From Nostoc cf. edaphicum LEGE 07299 (GTDB lineage: Bacteria; Cyanobacteriota; Cyanobacteriia; Cyanobacteriales; Nostocaceae), in contig NZ_JADEXF010000329.1 of assembly GCF_015207245.1 (NCBI RefSeq), forward strand, positions 1-5,281: a DNA stretch of 5,281 bases, in the 5' to 3' direction. The position numbers and the translations under genes are program-made. Within the stretch, counting starts at the first letter, position 1, and every line of letters starts with the position of its first letter. The notes beneath the pieces are model-generated. The model was not told the origin of the DNA. It saw only the letters and a list, made by a program, of their open reading frames with translations, and made no database searches. Below, piece after piece: positions 3,551 through 5,281 of this stretch.

Positions 3551-5281
3551 TTAATACTCATCTGCTCCTAGTGCTTTTAATGTAACTTTCTGAGCTTCAG
3601 TGAGACCAACCACGTTACTGATATTCATATCCTCGTAGGGCCTTTTACTTATCAGTATTTTGAGACACTCACCCGTCTTAATATCCCAAAATCGTATTGT
3701 TTGATCTTCGCTACTACTAATAAGGAAATGACCACAGTCAGTGAAGGTAATTGAATAAACCAAGCTTGTATGTCCTTGTAATACTCTAAGGCATTCACCA
3801 GTGCCAACGTCCCAAACCCGTACCATTTTGTCAGAACTACCACTTGCTAGAGTTTGACCATCCGGACTGAAGGCAACAGACCGTACCCAATCAGTATGAC
3901 CCTTTAAGATTCTAAGACACTGATCAGTGCTGACATTCCATATCCGCACCATTTGGTCAACACTACCACTAGCCAGAATTTTACCTTGAGGGCTGAAAGC
4001 AACAGAAGGCACCCAATTAGTGTGTCCTTGTAAAACTTTAAGACATTGACCAGTGCTAACATCCCACAGCCTTATCATTTCGTCACCACCAGTACTGGCC
4101 AACATTTTACCATCTGGATTATAGGCCACCGAAAAAATTAAATTGACGTGACCTGACAAAATTCTCAGACATTCGCCAGTGTTGACATCCCAAATTCGCA
4201 CCATTTGGTCAACACTACCACTGGCTAGAGTTTGGCCATCTGGGCTGAAGGCAACAGATGGAACCAAACTAGTATGGCCCTTCAAGATTCTTAGACATTC
4301 GCCAGTGTTGACATCCCAGATTCGTACCATTTGATCACTACAACCACTGGCTAGAGTTCGACCATCTGGGCTGAAGGCAACAACAGACGAACCCCAATTA
4401 TTGTAAGCCTTAAAGGTTCTAAGACACTGACCAGTGCTGACATCCCATATCTGCACCATTTGGCTGGCATCACCACTGGCTAATATCTTACCTTTAGGGC
4501 TAAAAGCGATAGACCATACCTCACTACTGTACCCTCGGAATGTTTTTAAGCACTGACCAGTTCTAAAGTCCCACAGTTTTATGGTAAGGCCTTCATCACT
4601 GCTGATCAGAGTTTGGTCATCTGGGCTAAAACATAAGCACTGAATATCATCGTTATGTCCCTGCAAAGTTCTAATGTGTTCACCCGTGCTGATGTCCCAA
4701 AGCTTTATCGTTCGGTTTGTACTAACACCTCCTATAACTTTACTGTCAAAACTGAAAGAAATACAGTGCATCCAAACAGTGTTTCCTTGTAAAGTTCTAA
4801 TAAACTGACCAGTGTTGACATTCCAGAGCCGTACAATTCCCTCTGTGCCACTGCTAGCTAAAGTCTGACCATCAGCACTGAAAGTAACACATGCAACAGC
4901 ACCTTCATGTCCCTGTAGAGTTTTCAAGCATTGACCGCTATTTTTATCCCACATTTTTATAGTTTTGTCTTCACTGCCACTAGCCAAAATTTGACTATCT
5001 GGGCTAAAGGCAATAGACAATACCCAACCTCTATGTCCCTGTAAAATTTGGGAACACTGACCAGTGTTAACATCCCATAATCTTCCAGTTTTGTCTTCAC
5101 TGACACTAGCCAGGATCTCACCTTGAGGACTGAAAGCAACAGACCATATCCCACCTCTATGTCCATGAAAAATCTTTAGGCACTGACCTGTAGTGACATT
5201 CCATAGTTTTACCGTTTGGTCATGGCCGCTACTGATCAAGGTTTGACCATCAGGACTAAAAGCAATAGAGCGAACCCAACC
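3551..5281 (-). CDS. WD40-repeat protein, C-terminal part; probably the propeller of an NB-ARC/STAND-type protein
   Basis: The frame is open to the window edge, giving 576 visible residues with no start. The TTG at 5239 lies inside a repeat (SPDGQT-LISSG), so it is not a true start. There are 13 WD40 repeats: a partial one at the edge, then 12 full units of 42 residues (one of 43), typically GH....SVAFSPDG..LASGS.D..VR.WDV.TG.CL. They should form two beta-propellers, a scaffold for protein contacts. Repeat 4 (GN, no GH dyad; IGGVSTNRT) is the most decayed, and repeats 6 and 7 have GY and AY instead of GH. After the last repeat the tail reads RPYEDMNISNVVGLTEAQ... and ends LKALGADEY. I recognise this tail from cyanobacterial WD40 proteins, many of which carry an N-terminal NB-ARC NTPase. 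That N-terminus is outside the window, so the NTPase and any signalling or defence role are inferred. It converges on psbA with a shared terminator. Confidence 0.92.
   Translation of the reverse strand, partial: GWVRSIAFSPDGQTLISSGHDQTVKLWNVTTGQCLKIFHGHRGGIWSVAFSPQGEILASVSEDKTGRLWDVNTGQCSQILQGHRGWVLSIAFSPDSQILASGSEDKTIKMWDKNSGQCLKTLQGHEGAVACVTFSADGQTLASSGTEGIVRLWNVNTGQFIRTLQGNTVWMHCISFSFDSKVIGGVSTNRTIKLWDISTGEHIRTLQGHNDDIQCLCFSPDDQTLISSDEGLTIKLWDFRTGQCLKTFRGYSSEVWSIAFSPKGKILASGDASQMVQIWDVSTGQCLRTFKAYNNWGSSVVAFSPDGRTLASGCSDQMVRIWDVNTGECLRILKGHTSLVPSVAFSPDGQTLASGSVDQMVRIWDVNTGECLRILSGHVNLIFSVAYNPDGKMLASTGGDEMIRLWDVSTGQCLKVLQGHTNWVPSVAFSPQGKILASGSVDQMVRIWNVSTDQCLRILKGHTDWVRSVAFSPDGQTLASGSSDKMVRVWDVGTGECLRVLQGHTSLVYSITFTDCGHFLISSSEDQTIRFWDIKTGECLKILISKRPYEDMNISNVVGLTEAQKVTLKALGADEY
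3650..5164 (-). repeat. 12 tandem 126-bp units encoding WD40 repeats
   Basis: Unit starts on the minus strand are at 5164, 5038, 4912, 4786, 4660, 4534, 4408, 4279, 4153, 4027, 3901 and 3775. All are 126 bp except the unit from 4408 (129 bp), which holds an extra codon in SSVVAFSP where others read SVAFSP. Units 7, 8, 10 and 11 are clearly more alike in DNA than the rest (shared SxDQMVRIW or close), which points to recent duplication or gene conversion. Units 3-5 are the most diverged. Confidence 0.88.

Noticed and set aside
3652..3843. Minus-strand frames in other phases of the WD40 gene (also 4957-5166)
   Set aside because: Their translations repeat the WD40 periodicity in the wrong frame, as expected for shadows of a tandem repeat.
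3650..5164. Regularly spaced repeats as a CRISPR array
   Set aside because: The 126-bp units are contiguous, coding and diverged. There are no short identical repeats with unique spacers.
5237..5239. TTG as the start of the WD40 gene
   Set aside because: The frame continues upstream to the window edge with a perfect repeat motif (GWVRSIAFSPDGQT), so the gene is truncated by the window rather than starting here.

Overview
The window comes from an oxygenic phototroph, almost certainly a cyanobacterium. It carries a complete 360-residue psbA gene (photosystem II D1), a DevB-type exporter subunit, a long WD40-repeat protein of the kind common in filamentous cyanobacteria, and one HIP1 palindrome (GCGATCGC). 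Nothing points to a phage. Both outer genes run off the window.

Layout. Bases 1-1094, minus strand: the first 364 codons of a DevB/HlyD-like membrane fusion protein of an ABC exporter. Its C-terminus, and any devC/devA partners, lie beyond base 1. Bases 1095-2324 hold no conventional gene but are crowded with structure: two relics with inverted ends (about 1150-1240 and 1974-2146), a 269-bp MITE-like element (1674-1942) with a second inverted repeat nested in it, and between them what looks like a small minus-strand RNA unit (about 1401-1530). That unit has its own -35/-10 promoter, two strong hairpins and an intrinsic terminator. A 22-codon ORF with its own promoter-like boxes runs toward it on the plus strand. 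Bases 2150-2324 are the psbA leader, with a perfect 10-bp stem-loop and no Shine-Dalgarno sequence. Bases 2325-3407, plus strand: psbA. Bases 3475-3503: a perfect bidirectional terminator between convergent genes. Bases 3551-5281, minus strand: the C-terminal part of a WD40 protein, with 12 full repeats, one partial repeat and a tail I recognise from cyanobacterial WD40 proteins, many of them NB-ARC/STAND NTPases.

How it may work together. The D1 protein keeps every Mn-cluster, tyrosine-Z, P680 and iron ligand checked, so it should work in water oxidation. However, about ten substitutions cluster around the QB site (residues 247-281), marking it as a divergent isoform. The candidate small RNA contains a 9-nt stretch that could pair with the 5' arm of the psbA leader hairpin, and an 8-nt stretch that could pair with the psbA start codon region. 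Control of psbA by this RNA is the most interesting hypothesis here, but it rests on short matches and on no expression data. The exporter and WD40 genes show no functional link to psbA beyond adjacency.
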